Assembly (NCBI RefSeq): GCF_002218025.2
Contig: NZ_AP018682.1
Location: forward strand, 96,295 to 160,294
Source: Vibrio casei
Lineage (GTDB): Bacteria; Pseudomonadota; Gammaproteobacteria; Enterobacterales; Vibrionaceae
Direction: 5' to 3'
DNA: 64,000 bases
Shown here: positions 16,795-25,183 of the stretch, piece by piece
Numbering within the stretch: position 1 is the first letter of the stretch
Layout of the letters: every line of letters begins with the position of its first letter
The notes under the pieces: generated by a model
Told to the model about the DNA's origin: nothing
Databases searched by the model: none
The model's input: only the letters and a program-made list of their open reading frames with translations
Position numbers and translations under genes: made by a program

Positions 16795-17844
16795 TTATGC
16801 ACTCTCAGCCTTGACACTATTTTGTTCAGGGTTTAAGTACACTTCTTTTGGTAAATCCCAATTACGGATATTACCGCTCCAGCGCTCAGGGTGAGCATCT
16901 TTAGCACCTTGATAAACTTCTTTTCTATTAGCCAATATGTCACCCGCTAATCCTGAATGCCTTTGATGTGGGCTGACGTATTTGATGCCACTATGTTTGT
17001 GGTTAAAATTATACCAGTGGCTAAATTTCAACACCCAACTACGCGCCTCATCAATTGTTGAAAACCCTTTATACGGATAGTCAGGGCGATATTTACACGT
17101 TTTAAATATCGACTCAGCATAAGCATTATCATTGCTCACCCTAGGACGATTAAAAGACGACACGACACCTAAACTATAAAGTGTTTCAAGCATTGATGAG
17201 CCTTTCATTGGGCTTCCATTATCCGAATGCAGTACCAGAGGATTATCTTTAACTCCTTCTTTTAAATGAGCTTTCTTAATTAATATTGATGCATTTTCTG
17301 CTGATTCGTCATCATGAATTTCCCATCCAACAATCTTTCGACTAAATATATCGAGTATCAAATATAAATAAAAATGCAGCCCTTTAGCGGGGCCTGGTAA
17401 CCAAGTAATATCCCAACACCACACTTGGTTTGGCCCTGTAGCACAGTGTGTCGTCGGTACTTTTCTCTCTTTTATCTGACTACGTCCGCGAGCGTTTTGC
17501 TGTTTTTCTTCATGAAGAACACGATAATATGTTGATTCAGAAGCAAGATAAATACCCTCATCTGCTAATGTAGGGACGATTTGGCTTGGTGGTAAGCTCT
17601 TAAAATCATCGCTATTAACGATGGCTAATATGTTATCTCTCTCTGCTTTTGATAGCTTATTTTTTGGCTCAGGGCGCTGAGATATTGGTCTACCATCTGT
17701 TTTTATGTTCCCGTCAACAGTCCAACGTTGATACGTCCGGACACTGATCCCAAGTTCACGGCAAGCTTTAAACTTTGGCGCACCAGAACTCACAGCTTCA
17801 TTAACTAGTTTAACTGCTTGAATGCGAGCTGAGTCGAGGATCAT
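16795..17844 (-). CDS. IS transposase OrfB (rve/DDE integrase)
   Basis: A 349-residue transposase. The N-terminal helix-turn-helix region is KFKACRELGISVRTYQRWTV. The integrase core has the DDE residues in CWDITWLPG, LHSDNGSPM and AESIFKTCKYR. The C-terminal NHKHSGIKYVSPHQRHSG block resembles IS3/IS481-like elements. Its ATG overlaps the orfA stop as ATGA, so the two are translationally coupled. I would not assign an IS subgroup from memory. Confidence 0.9.
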   Translation of the reverse strand: MILDSARIQAVKLVNEAVSSGAPKFKACRELGISVRTYQRWTVDGNIKTDGRPISQRPEPKNKLSKAERDNILAIVNSDDFKSLPPSQIVPTLADEGIYLASESTYYRVLHEEKQQNARGRSQIKERKVPTTHCATGPNQVWCWDITWLPGPAKGLHFYLYLILDIFSRKIVGWEIHDDESAENASILIKKAHLKEGVKDNPLVLHSDNGSPMKGSSMLETLYSLGVVSSFNRPRVSNDNAYAESIFKTCKYRPDYPYKGFSTIDEARSWVLKFSHWYNFNHKHSGIKYVSPHQRHSGLAGDILANRKEVYQGAKDAHPERWSGNIRNWDLPKEVYLNPEQNSVKAESA

Positions 17845-18338
17845 TCGTCCTCGGCTTCCCCCCAGATCGCATTTGCTTTTTTTCTTAACACCAATAGTGC
17901 TGCGGTTTCAGCGAGTGCCTTATCTTTTCGACGTAGCTCCTTTTCTAATTGATTGATCTGTTTTTTATCTTTCTTTGTTTCGGTGGAGAAGGCTTTTTCT
18001 TGCTCTTTAACGTTAGCGTTTGCATCTATACACGCATTTCGCCAAGCCGATACTTGTTCCACATAAAGACCTTTGCCTCGGCAATATTCCGCTAACTCAG
18101 CTTGATTTAAAGAGGCTGTTTCCAACACGACTGAGAATTTATTTGCTGATGACCACTGCTCAGCATTCTTTCCATCACCTGGCACTAAATGCCCCTTATC
18201 AATTGCTTGTTTTCGCCAATTATACAAGGTTGATTCACCAATCCCCATCTCGATTGATAATTGGGCTATTGCTATATTATTTGGAGGCATCATCTTCTGA
18301 AGAGCCGACTCTTTGCTTTGCGCTGAATAATGTTTCAT
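17841..18338 (-). CDS. IS transposase OrfA
   Basis: A 165-residue protein starting at MKHYSAQSKESALQKM. It has a helix-turn-helix domain (IAIAQLSIEMGIGESTLYNW), a second HTH-like segment (NQAELAEYCRGKGLYVEQVS) and a C-terminal basic coiled coil (KQINQLEKELRRKDKALAET). The open frame extends 25 codons further upstream into the terminal repeat, but the internal ATG is the more likely start. It ends in an ATGA overlap with orfB. Confidence 0.85.
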   Translation of the reverse strand: MKHYSAQSKESALQKMMPPNNIAIAQLSIEMGIGESTLYNWRKQAIDKGHLVPGDGKNAEQWSSANKFSVVLETASLNQAELAEYCRGKGLYVEQVSAWRNACIDANANVKEQEKAFSTETKKDKKQINQLEKELRRKDKALAETAALLVLRKKANAIWGEAEDE

Positions 18339-18528
18339 TGTTACTCCACGCCCTCTGTTTAATGGTTGAATATTAAGCGCGACAACTAGTCTGACAGAGA
18401 GGGTGAGCCACATTATTGAATTGAAGTGATTGTTATGATTTTGTTTTTATCTGGTTAATATATGTCTTTATTTTTAATGTACATAGATAGATAATGAAAT
18501 TCATTATTTCCAAAAACGACATAATATA

Positions 18529-19431
18529 ATGCGAGTAGATGACTTAATTTTATTCTCTCAAGTTGTTGAGTTAGGGAACTTCAATAAAGTCGCTGAGAAA
18601 AATAATCTTACAAATTCAGCAGTTAGCAAAAGAATTGCCCGATTAGAGGATGATTTGGGAGTTCAATTGCTATACAGAACAACTCGAAAACTCACGCTGA
18701 GTGAAGCTGGTAAAGTCTTGCTAACAAAAGCAAAAAGTGTGAGGTATGCCGCGCAAGAAGCAGAAGATGCTGTGGCAGGGTTCGGTGAAAACATCAGTGG
18801 TCACATTCGAATGTCGGTTCCGGCTATCTCTGGAGATCTACTATTAGCCGACGCTGTTGCTGAATTTTGTAATAAATATTCTGGTTTAACTGTCGACATG
18901 TCTCTGGATAATCGTTTCGTCAATTTAATAGATGAGGGTTTCGACTTAGTTATTCGTACTGGATACTTAGAAGACTCAAGTCTTATCGCTAGACATATTC
19001 TTGATTCCCAATGGATTGTATGCGCATCACCCTCTTACATCATTAGAAATACAAAACCTCTCACACCACAAGACCTTGTTAACCATAATTGCCTTCAATA
19101 TAGTTATCAAACAACAGGGGCGACCGATTGGGAATTTAAAGGAAATGATGGCAACTATATTGTAAAAGTATCGGGAACCTTCACGACTGACAACGCAATG
19201 GCATTAAGAAAAGCATCACTTGGTGGCCATGGGATTGCTTATGTACCCAAGTGCTTGGTTTATCACGATTTACGTAATGGAGAATTAATCGATATCTTCC
19301 CGGAACAAGTTGGTAAAAAGCTTGGTGTTTATGCTGTATATCCTTTTACTCGGCAACCGCCTCATAAAGTTCGATTATTAATAGAGCATATTCGTAATCG
19401 TTACCTTGCAATATCTCATTATTTTGAATAA
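18529..19431 (+). CDS. LysR-family regulator, likely of the lldPD operon
   Basis: A 300-residue LysR-type regulator. The winged HTH occupies residues 1-60 (LILFSQVVELGNFNKVAEKN, then LTNSAVSKRIARLEDDLGVQ). The effector domain follows from about residue 90 (GHIRMSVPAISGDLLLADAV). It belongs to the LTTR group with short AraC-independent effector domains such as DmlR/YafC. Before the IS at 16761-18403 arrived, it was separated from lldP by roughly 165 bp of divergent promoter DNA, so it is the natural candidate to control lactate use. A strong terminator follows at 19437. Confidence 0.85.
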   Translation: MRVDDLILFSQVVELGNFNKVAEKNNLTNSAVSKRIARLEDDLGVQLLYRTTRKLTLSEAGKVLLTKAKSVRYAAQEAEDAVAGFGENISGHIRMSVPAISGDLLLADAVAEFCNKYSGLTVDMSLDNRFVNLIDEGFDLVIRTGYLEDSSLIARHILDSQWIVCASPSYIIRNTKPLTPQDLVNHNCLQYSYQTTGATDWEFKGNDGNYIVKVSGTFTTDNAMALRKASLGGHGIAYVPKCLVYHDLRNGELIDIFPEQVGKKLGVYAVYPFTRQPPHKVRLLIEHIRNRYLAISHYFE

Positions 19432-19436
19432 CAAAA

Positions 19437-19464
19437 AAGGCTCACTACCTAAGCAGTGAGCCTT
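19437..19464 (+). terminator. Rho-independent terminator after the LysR gene
   Basis: AAGGCTCACT and AGTGAGCCTT form a perfect 10-bp stem with an 8-base loop, starting 6 bp past the stop codon, with a T-rich 3' side. The following 19465-19700 holds no gene that I can support. Confidence 0.85.
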
Positions 19465-19708
19465 CAATTTTAAGCGTTTATAGGGTCAGATAAGTGCTGA
19501 TGTTTAAGCCTAAAGGTGGATTACATCATGCCGCCCATTTATAAAAAACCGAATAAATTCAGATGTTAAAAAACAAAAAACTATTTAACACCCTAAATAA
19601 CACCCTAAAAAAATAATTAGGGCTCACAAACCATCAACTTAGCTTGCCTTGCCAGCTCTCTTGATTCAATTCTTTGTATCCGCGCCATGAACCCACGGGG
19701 CGATATTG

Positions 19709-21241
19709 TTAGTGTTTGAAGTTCCAAGGCAGGAGTGCATCGATATCAGGTTCCGCTTTCGCTAACTCCTGCATGCACTTGACCATGTAGTCGTAAACGA
19801 TAAGGCCGTTGGCTTTCGCTGTCTCGACGATACTGTAAAGCATCGCGCTCGCTTCAGCTCCATTGGGATTGGTCGAGAAGAGCCAGTTCTTTCTCCCAAT
19901 AACCAGCGGTTTTATTGCGCGTTCAGCTCGGTTGTTGTCTATCGATAAGTGACCGTCATCGATATAGCGGGTGAGCTTCGGCCACTGACCGAGCGTGTAT
20001 TTTATTGCTTTACCCAGCGGGCTAGACTCAAGCACTTTCTGAGTTGTCATCCATTCATAAAGCTCATCCAGTATCGGCTTAGCATGCTCTTGGCGCTCTG
20101 CTTTCCGTTTTTCGGCACTGGCACCTTTTAAGCGTGATTCTATTCCATAAAGCTTCTGGATTTTGGCCAACGCTTTATCCGCTTTACCTGACTTGCCTTT
20201 GCCTTGAAGCTTTTTCGCCTCCATGAACTTGCGCCGAGCATGCGCGAAGCAACCGACATTGGTGACGAGATGAAGCCCATCATAAACACCATAGCCATCG
20301 GTTTGCAGATACCCATCATAGTCGCCCAAGAAGGCAACGGGGCACGCCCTCGCGCGACTGTTTTGATAGTCGTACAAGACGATATTTTTCACATTGGGGA
20401 GTGCGGCATCTGGCGAGTCTGCGCCCGAGCAGTAGAGCCACATGTAACACTGTTTATCTTCTTTGAGGACATTGAGCGGCGTTTCATCCGCCTGAATCAC
20501 CACTTGCTCAAGTAGGTGCGCTTTCAAGGCCGCGTAAAGCGGGGCGAACTTCTCACTGACTTGGATAATCCACCTTGCCATCGTGGTTCGTGAGAGTTCG
20601 ATACCCGACTGGGTAAACAACGACTCTTGTCGATAAAGTGGCATCGCGTATTGGTATTTGCCGAGGATGATATTGGCCAACAAGCTTTCTGTGGCGAAGC
20701 TCTTCGGGATAATGCTTTGCGGCGCTGGCTTTTGAACAATGCGGCTGTTGTCCTGAGTTTGCTCGCATTGGCGGCAAGCATATTTAGGACGAACATATTC
20801 CAACACTTTGAGTACCGCTGGCGTGAACTCAAGCTTTTCACTGCGGTCTTCACCGATTTTATGCAGACTATGTTGGCAGCAAGCGCACTGCTTTTCATCG
20901 TCGTCTAAATCGAGTTCGATAACCTCACGAGGCAAGCTCTTTGGCAGTGGTCTGCGTTTACCGCGTTTCTTCGTTGTGATGGTCGTTGTGACAACGTCAA
21001 CCTCTTCTTCTTTAGCAGCTTCACACTCCGCTTCGTTGAAGAGGTCACCTTGGGATTCATTGTAAGGCTTTAACGCCTCCGAGCGTTTAGCGAACTGACG
21101 GTCGAAGGCAAGTTTGAGCGGTTCAAGCAGCGATTGGCGCTCTTGTTTCAATTGGATTTCTGACGCCAACAGCGCTTTCACCATCGCTTGTAGCTCGGCA
21201 ACATCTTGGCTTTCTGGGTTGATATTTGGCATCTTTTTCAT
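19709..21241 (-). CDS. tnpC: IS66 transposase TnpC
   Basis: A 510-residue IS66 transposase. It has an N-terminal coiled coil (about residues 10-60), then a lysine/arginine-rich linker. A zinc-binding segment with two CxxC pairs follows (CACCQHSLHKIGED and YACRQCEQ, about residues 112-162). The DDE core shows the Asp in VVIQADETPLNVL, the second in GYLQTDGYGVYDGL and the Glu in SIDNNRAERAIKPLVIGRKN. The C-terminal domain ends with DIDALLPWNFKH. It looks intact. Confidence 0.93.
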   Translation of the reverse strand: MKKMPNINPESQDVAELQAMVKALLASEIQLKQERQSLLEPLKLAFDRQFAKRSEALKPYNESQGDLFNEAECEAAKEEEVDVVTTTITTKKRGKRRPLPKSLPREVIELDLDDDEKQCACCQHSLHKIGEDRSEKLEFTPAVLKVLEYVRPKYACRQCEQTQDNSRIVQKPAPQSIIPKSFATESLLANIILGKYQYAMPLYRQESLFTQSGIELSRTTMARWIIQVSEKFAPLYAALKAHLLEQVVIQADETPLNVLKEDKQCYMWLYCSGADSPDAALPNVKNIVLYDYQNSRARACPVAFLGDYDGYLQTDGYGVYDGLHLVTNVGCFAHARRKFMEAKKLQGKGKSGKADKALAKIQKLYGIESRLKGASAEKRKAERQEHAKPILDELYEWMTTQKVLESSPLGKAIKYTLGQWPKLTRYIDDGHLSIDNNRAERAIKPLVIGRKNWLFSTNPNGAEASAMLYSIVETAKANGLIVYDYMVKCMQELAKAEPDIDALLPWNFKH

Positions 21242-21300
21242 GGCATTTATTATACTAAAATCATGCCGTTAACGCTTGGTGGATAAGACTATATTATCGA

Positions 21301-21654
21301 TTAAGTCATTGTAAAATCTTCTATTTTAACGGGTTTATGGCCGATAATCGTGAAGCCTGAAAGCAGCCTATCAAGCTCGAAATGAGTCAGGGTAAACACG
21401 TCATTTTTCTCTTTGGAAGGCCATTTATATTTGGCTTTTTCAAGGCGCTTGTACCAAAGAGCAAAGCCTGTTTTATCCCAGTACAACACTTTGACTTTAT
21501 CGCGCTGTTTGTTGGTGAACAGGAATAGTGCACCGCTGCCCAAGGGCAAGTCGATGTCATTTTCGATAATCGCAGCGAGGCCGTTGATGGACTTTCTAAA
21601 ATCGACGCTTTCGCGATAGAGATAGATTTCGGGAGCACTGAGCATACGTTTCAT
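21301..21654 (-). CDS. tnpB: IS66 accessory protein TnpB (Orf2)
   Basis: A 117-residue IS66 Orf2 protein, required for transposition together with TnpA and TnpC. Family blocks are IYLYRESVDFRKSINGLAAI, GALFLFTNKQRDKVKVLYWD and KTGFALWYKRLEKAKYKWP. It overlaps tnpA by 4 bp (translational coupling) and is separated from tnpC by a short AT-rich gap. The molecular role of this protein is not well established. Confidence 0.93.
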   Translation of the reverse strand: MKRMLSAPEIYLYRESVDFRKSINGLAAIIENDIDLPLGSGALFLFTNKQRDKVKVLYWDKTGFALWYKRLEKAKYKWPSKEKNDVFTLTHFELDRLLSGFTIIGHKPVKIEDFTMT

Positions 21655-21971
21655 GACAGCGCACCGATAAGTTCTGCAAGATAGGTCGCTGGCGTGCCTT
21701 GTGGGATGCTCAGTTCAACATCATTGACGAGCAGGGTCATATTGGCAACGGCAAGGTGAGTGGCTTGATACTTTGTGGTCTTTTCAACGACTTCTGCTTT
21801 AACAAAGCCAACCGTGTTCGGTTTTTCGATGTGCTTTAACTGTTGGCGCTTAGCATAAAAAGTGGAAAGGCTGAGGCCGTTACGTTCACAGAATAATCGT
21901 TGTGATAGTTGGCTGGATTCATAGCGTTCGAACAGGGTTCGCCATTCTTGGTTAGTGCGTCGTTTGGCCAT
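21651..21971 (-). CDS. tnpA: IS66 accessory protein TnpA (Orf1)
   Basis: A 106-residue DNA-binding protein of IS66 elements. The N-terminal helix-turn-helix-like region is TNQEWRTLFERYESSQLSQR, then LFCERNGLSLSTFYAKRQQL. It is the first gene of the three-gene operon and overlaps tnpB by ATGA. The 3' half (VANMTLLVNDVELSIPQGTP) is the usual conserved end of the family. Confidence 0.9.
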   Translation of the reverse strand: MAKRRTNQEWRTLFERYESSQLSQRLFCERNGLSLSTFYAKRQQLKHIEKPNTVGFVKAEVVEKTTKYQATHLAVANMTLLVNDVELSIPQGTPATYLAELIGALS

Positions 21972-22150
21972 TTCAAATCTCCTTTGCTGCTTTGGGTTGG
22001 AGGTTTGATCTTATTATTCGGGCTAGACGATTAGAATGCGGGGTTTATGATGCGCTTACTGAATTCTCATTCATAATAATCCTTTATATAATGATGTCTT
22101 GTTATGGCTGAAAGAAAAAAGAAACGCATTGCTATTCTCTATTGAAGTTT

Positions 22151-22621
22151 TTAAATATTTTTTACTCGACTTAATATGCTGTCATAACAACGCGTATATC
22201 CGTATAAACTTCCCATGCGATTTAGAGAATCCCGACGTGGTGAATACGTCTCAAGTAATTCAAACTTGCTGTGAAATGGAGATTCTGATGCAACGATAAA
22301 ATCTTCATCAACTTCAGAAAACTGATGTGCTGTTAAATCAATAATCAAGTCATTTACGACAACCCAATAGTGAATTGAGCTTTCAAATTGGTTGCGTGTA
22401 TACACAACATCTTTTATACCTTCTGATTCAAGATAAAGCGCTAGCATCTGACTTGTTGCTTCACATGAACCATAAGGAAAATCACTAAGCTCGGTTTCAA
22501 TAAAGTCCGCCTCGGTGAGTTCCAAAATAAGTGCTTCTCTAAATACTTTCACTAACTCGGCTATCAAACCATTCTCCTTTTTACCAATACGACAAGTTTC
22601 TGTTTTTATATTTATCACCAA
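22151..22621 (-). CDS. Papain/transglutaminase-like hypothetical protein
   Basis: A 156-residue protein that I do not recognise by name. Its layout suggests a small papain-like or transglutaminase-like fold. A Cys at the start of a helix (Cys53 in DFPYGSCEATSQMLALYL) is followed by a His in a strand (His84 in SSIHYWVVVNDL) and an Asp (Asp95 in LIIDLTAHQF). This is a Cys-His-Asp order with the right spacing for a catalytic triad. It overlaps the end of the ADP-ribosyltransferase-like gene by 7 bp, so both are made from one mRNA. A fragment of a related protein lies at 12857-13062. Whether it acts as effector, processing enzyme or immunity partner is open. Confidence 0.5.
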   Translation of the reverse strand: MVINIKTETCRIGKKENGLIAELVKVFREALILELTEADFIETELSDFPYGSCEATSQMLALYLESEGIKDVVYTRNQFESSIHYWVVVNDLIIDLTAHQFSEVDEDFIVASESPFHSKFELLETYSPRRDSLNRMGSLYGYTRCYDSILSRVKNI

Positions 22622-23229
22622 CGAAGCAAGTGAATCTCAAGCCCACCTGCAACTTTTGTCTCGATAGTAGTTGGTCGTCGATTAAAATACACAAGCAATT
22701 CAAACTCATGCCCAAATTTATGGTCTTTGCCGAATGGTCCATATATCGCTTTAAAATCATGCTTTAATGGAGTTTCGATAACGTAGACTTTGCTATGTTT
22801 TCCATACCCATTTTTTAACGCATGGTAGACCGCGATATATGGTGATAACGTGGTTGAAACAGGGTGTGTCCATGCATCATTTTGATTATCAGAACACACC
22901 CCACGAAACAAAAGTTGACCTTTTGGCAATAAAACCCCTTTTTCCCGAATTTCCTTTTTCAACTCAGAGTACCGATGAAAATCAAATTTTTTGTATTCTC
23001 TCTGATAGCTGTTAAACACTGGAGTATAAATATTGCGCTGTCTAATATCTTGCCAATTATCTAAAACTAAGGATGATTCAAGGGTACTTTCAAGCTCAAT
23101 CTGAGTTCTCGGCTTACGATAGTTGTTGGGAGCTATTTCGTAACATACATTTTCAGCGAATATTTCTAGGACACTATCTAGTCGGCCATCCCAGCCTATA
23201 CAAGAAAAATCAAACCTACCAATACTCAT
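22615..23229 (-). CDS. ADP-ribosyltransferase-like (ART fold) protein
   Basis: A 204-residue protein that is hypothetical by name. Its last 110 residues show the R-S-E arrangement of ADP-ribosyltransferase exoenzymes: an Arg strand (KGQLLFRGVCSD), an S-T-T strand followed by a helix (HPVSTTLSPYIAVYHAL), a strand (SKVYVIETP) and a late Glu block (GHEFELLVYFNRR). The order and spacing fit an NAD-binding ART fold. An FRG-type or RES-like toxin is the alternative. There is no signal peptide. It is the first gene of a two-gene unit with the papain-like gene at 22151, which resembles a toxin-partner or defence pair. Confidence 0.5.
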   Translation of the reverse strand: MSIGRFDFSCIGWDGRLDSVLEIFAENVCYEIAPNNYRKPRTQIELESTLESSLVLDNWQDIRQRNIYTPVFNSYQREYKKFDFHRYSELKKEIREKGVLLPKGQLLFRGVCSDNQNDAWTHPVSTTLSPYIAVYHALKNGYGKHSKVYVIETPLKHDFKAIYGPFGKDHKFGHEFELLVYFNRRPTTIETKVAGGLEIHLLRW

Positions 23230-23409
23230 TATTTACCTCAGTGATACAGCACTTGCGTCTTGTAGTGTAGTGACATAGTGAACTTAGCAATCGAATTAAG
23301 TATCTGTTTTTACTATACTTGCCTACAAATTGAATTACTAAATGTAAGTCAATTTGTATTTCTATCCATTGAGTCAGCAATCGATTAAAAAACAAAATGG
23401 GGCAGAGGT

Positions 23410-23434
23410 GAGTCAGCCCAGATCTGGCTGACTC
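23410..23434. terminator. Stable hairpin past the ATPase gene
   Basis: GAGTCAGCC and GGCTGACTC form a perfect 9-bp stem around CAGATCT, about 73 bp past the ATPase stop codon. There is no clear T run, so this is a weak terminator, an mRNA-end stabiliser or a protein site. The gap 23230-23506 otherwise shows no gene. Confidence 0.4.
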
Positions 23435-23506
23435 GAAGATATACAAAAACAAGTTGGAAAACATCTCCAACTTATGTCTTCGGTTCAAGTGCTAAAATAC
23501 TACAAA

Positions 23507-25183
23507 TTACTTATTCTCATCCATTTCGTATTTCTTGATTGCTTTATGAACCCTTTGGAAACTGTCATCTCCCATTGAAAATGCCTCCTCAAGGTCGAAG
23601 TATGAGGGAGCGCTACTATAAGCTCGCCAGCAACTTCTCAAATACTCTCTAAAGATGGCTGTTCTTGCATATCTGCTCGCAATTTTTAAGCATGATAAGT
23701 CTACTATTAGTTCATTTCTGGAAAGTTCGTCCATTATTGGGGTATCAAAAAGCATCGCATCAAGATATGCAAATTCACCGAGCCACCTCTTAATATGATA
23801 CGCACCGATAGTAGTTACCCTAAAACTATCTGGCATATCTCCGATAAGATTACTATCTTCATCTTCTTCAAACGTAACTCTTAGCGAGGTTTCTATCAGC
23901 TTTTTGTTCGTGGCTCTCCTCAGTGCGGATTCTACCTGATTTGTCGTAAAGCCAGCGTTTTGACATTCCTCTATTAAAGTTTCGGTCCTACAAAATCCAT
24001 CCTTGTCCAAATGCCCACCTTTCGTATCAAGATACGAAATAATAACAGGGACTAAGAAGTGTTCATTTGGGTCTGCATTACATATATCGAGCACGTTCAT
24101 TGAAATTGATGTATCTGGACTGTAGTGAGAGTAGTCACCTAAAAGGGCCTGTTTAGAAAACTCATGTACAGGAATTCGATAGTCCCCTTCCTTCTCCATT
24201 ATATCAGTTATCTTTTGTGCCTCTATGTTCGGAGAGCCGATGAAGCCAGTGACGAACTCTATTACCGCGCGAATATTGCCACCAGTAATATTCGTTAAAA
24301 ACTCGTTTAGCTCTCTGTTATTTTGTAGTGATCGAACTAATGCTTCCAAAAATAAGGCTAAATTCTCAGATCGAACAGAAGGTAAATCGATCGCATGCTC
24401 TCCTCTAGCTAATTTAGCTGCGAACCTTAGCCTTTTTTCCACAACTTGGTCTACACGTGGCGGAGATATGGTAAAGATTTTATGTGGGTAAGCTGTTAAC
24501 GCTCCTGAACGTTTAGACTTATAAAACGTTTGTGGTCGAACAGACAGAAATACAGTAGCTTTCCACTCTTTGGCTAGCTCTTGGGAAATAATAAAAGCTT
24601 CCTGTTGAATGTCGAAGTCTCGTTGGTCAGCATTATCAATACAAATTATGACTTGTTTTTTTCGCCCCTTCGCAATATGTTCTACCGAGCGCTTCATATG
24701 GTTACTTTTGTTTTCTACAAGGTTTGCCAGTTCTTCTATAAGCTTTTCTTGGTATTTTTCTGGGTTTGAATCTTTGTAACTTCCCCATAAGCCTTTGGCA
24801 AACCTTCGAATTTCACTATCATACACCCCGTGAATAAAACTGTTATCGTAGGTGTCAACTTCATATTGTCTTAGTAACTGATGCTCAATCTGATCCAAAA
24901 TAAATGAGTTTATTTCTGTGTTGAGGGAAGCATTTGCACCTAAGTCAATGTAGATATAAATAGCCTTACTAAACTCTTCGTGTGCGCTGTTATGCCTTAA
25001 ATTCTTTACGAATGATGTTTTTCCTACTCCTACATCCCCTATCAGAACTATAGGACGTCTGGACAATGCTTCCGCTACAATATCAGGCGAAAAATTTGAG
25101 CCTTTTTTGGATTTTACAGGTTGAACTGATGGTTGCTCTTCTGATGCACTAATGATCTGCTCCAGCCAGACTGGACACTTCAT
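23507..25183 (-). CDS. P-loop (STAND/KAP-like) ATPase, N terminus replaced by IS sequence
   Basis: A frame of 558 codons. Residues 50-60 hold a Walker A motif (VLIGDVGVGKTSF). A Walker B motif follows (QVIICIDNADQRD, about residue 175), then a sensor-like strand (ATVFLSVRPQTF). The C-terminal half is helical and winged-helix-like. The layout resembles STAND or KAP NTPases, in which the ATPase carries an effector or sensor domain at one end, often in phage defence. The first ten residues (MKCPVWLEQI) come from the IS end at 25153, and the true N-terminal part is missing. The ATG overlaps the IS orfB stop codon (TAATG), so translation may be coupled to the transposase. Confidence 0.65.
   Translation of the reverse strand: MKCPVWLEQIISASEEQPSVQPVKSKKGSNFSPDIVAEALSRRPIVLIGDVGVGKTSFVKNLRHNSAHEEFSKAIYIYIDLGANASLNTEINSFILDQIEHQLLRQYEVDTYDNSFIHGVYDSEIRRFAKGLWGSYKDSNPEKYQEKLIEELANLVENKSNHMKRSVEHIAKGRKKQVIICIDNADQRDFDIQQEAFIISQELAKEWKATVFLSVRPQTFYKSKRSGALTAYPHKIFTISPPRVDQVVEKRLRFAAKLARGEHAIDLPSVRSENLALFLEALVRSLQNNRELNEFLTNITGGNIRAVIEFVTGFIGSPNIEAQKITDIMEKEGDYRIPVHEFSKQALLGDYSHYSPDTSISMNVLDICNADPNEHFLVPVIISYLDTKGGHLDKDGFCRTETLIEECQNAGFTTNQVESALRRATNKKLIETSLRVTFEEDEDSNLIGDMPDSFRVTTIGAYHIKRWLGEFAYLDAMLFDTPIMDELSRNELIVDLSCLKIASRYARTAIFREYLRSCWRAYSSAPSYFDLEEAFSMGDDSFQRVHKAIKKYEMDENK

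Larger units (their letters stand above)
16761..18403 (-). mobile_element. Complete insertion sequence (1,643 bp) with 5-bp target duplication
   Basis: The 5-bp direct repeat TGAGC flanks the element (16756-16760 and 18404-18408). The imperfect terminal inverted repeats share TGTCARACTAGTTGTCGCG. It carries two overlapping genes, orfA and orfB (DDE integrase), in IS3-like arrangement. Its right end is identical to window bases 1-64. It sits between lldP and a LysR gene. Confidence 0.9.
19700..22059 (-). mobile_element. IS66-family element (tnpA-tnpB-tnpC)
   Basis: Three genes in the standard IS66 order on the minus strand. The right end is probably at 22059, where the inward reading GTAAGCGCATCATAAACCCC fits the IS66 terminal pattern GTAAGCG. 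The left end could not be fixed; it lies somewhere between about 19470 and 19700. Confidence 0.8.

Noticed and set aside
19520..19541. Minus-strand ATGGGCGGCATGATGTAA resembling the GroEL C-terminal tail (MGGMM)
   Set aside because: A stop codon precedes it directly and nothing else of groEL is present; six codons are too few to call a remnant.
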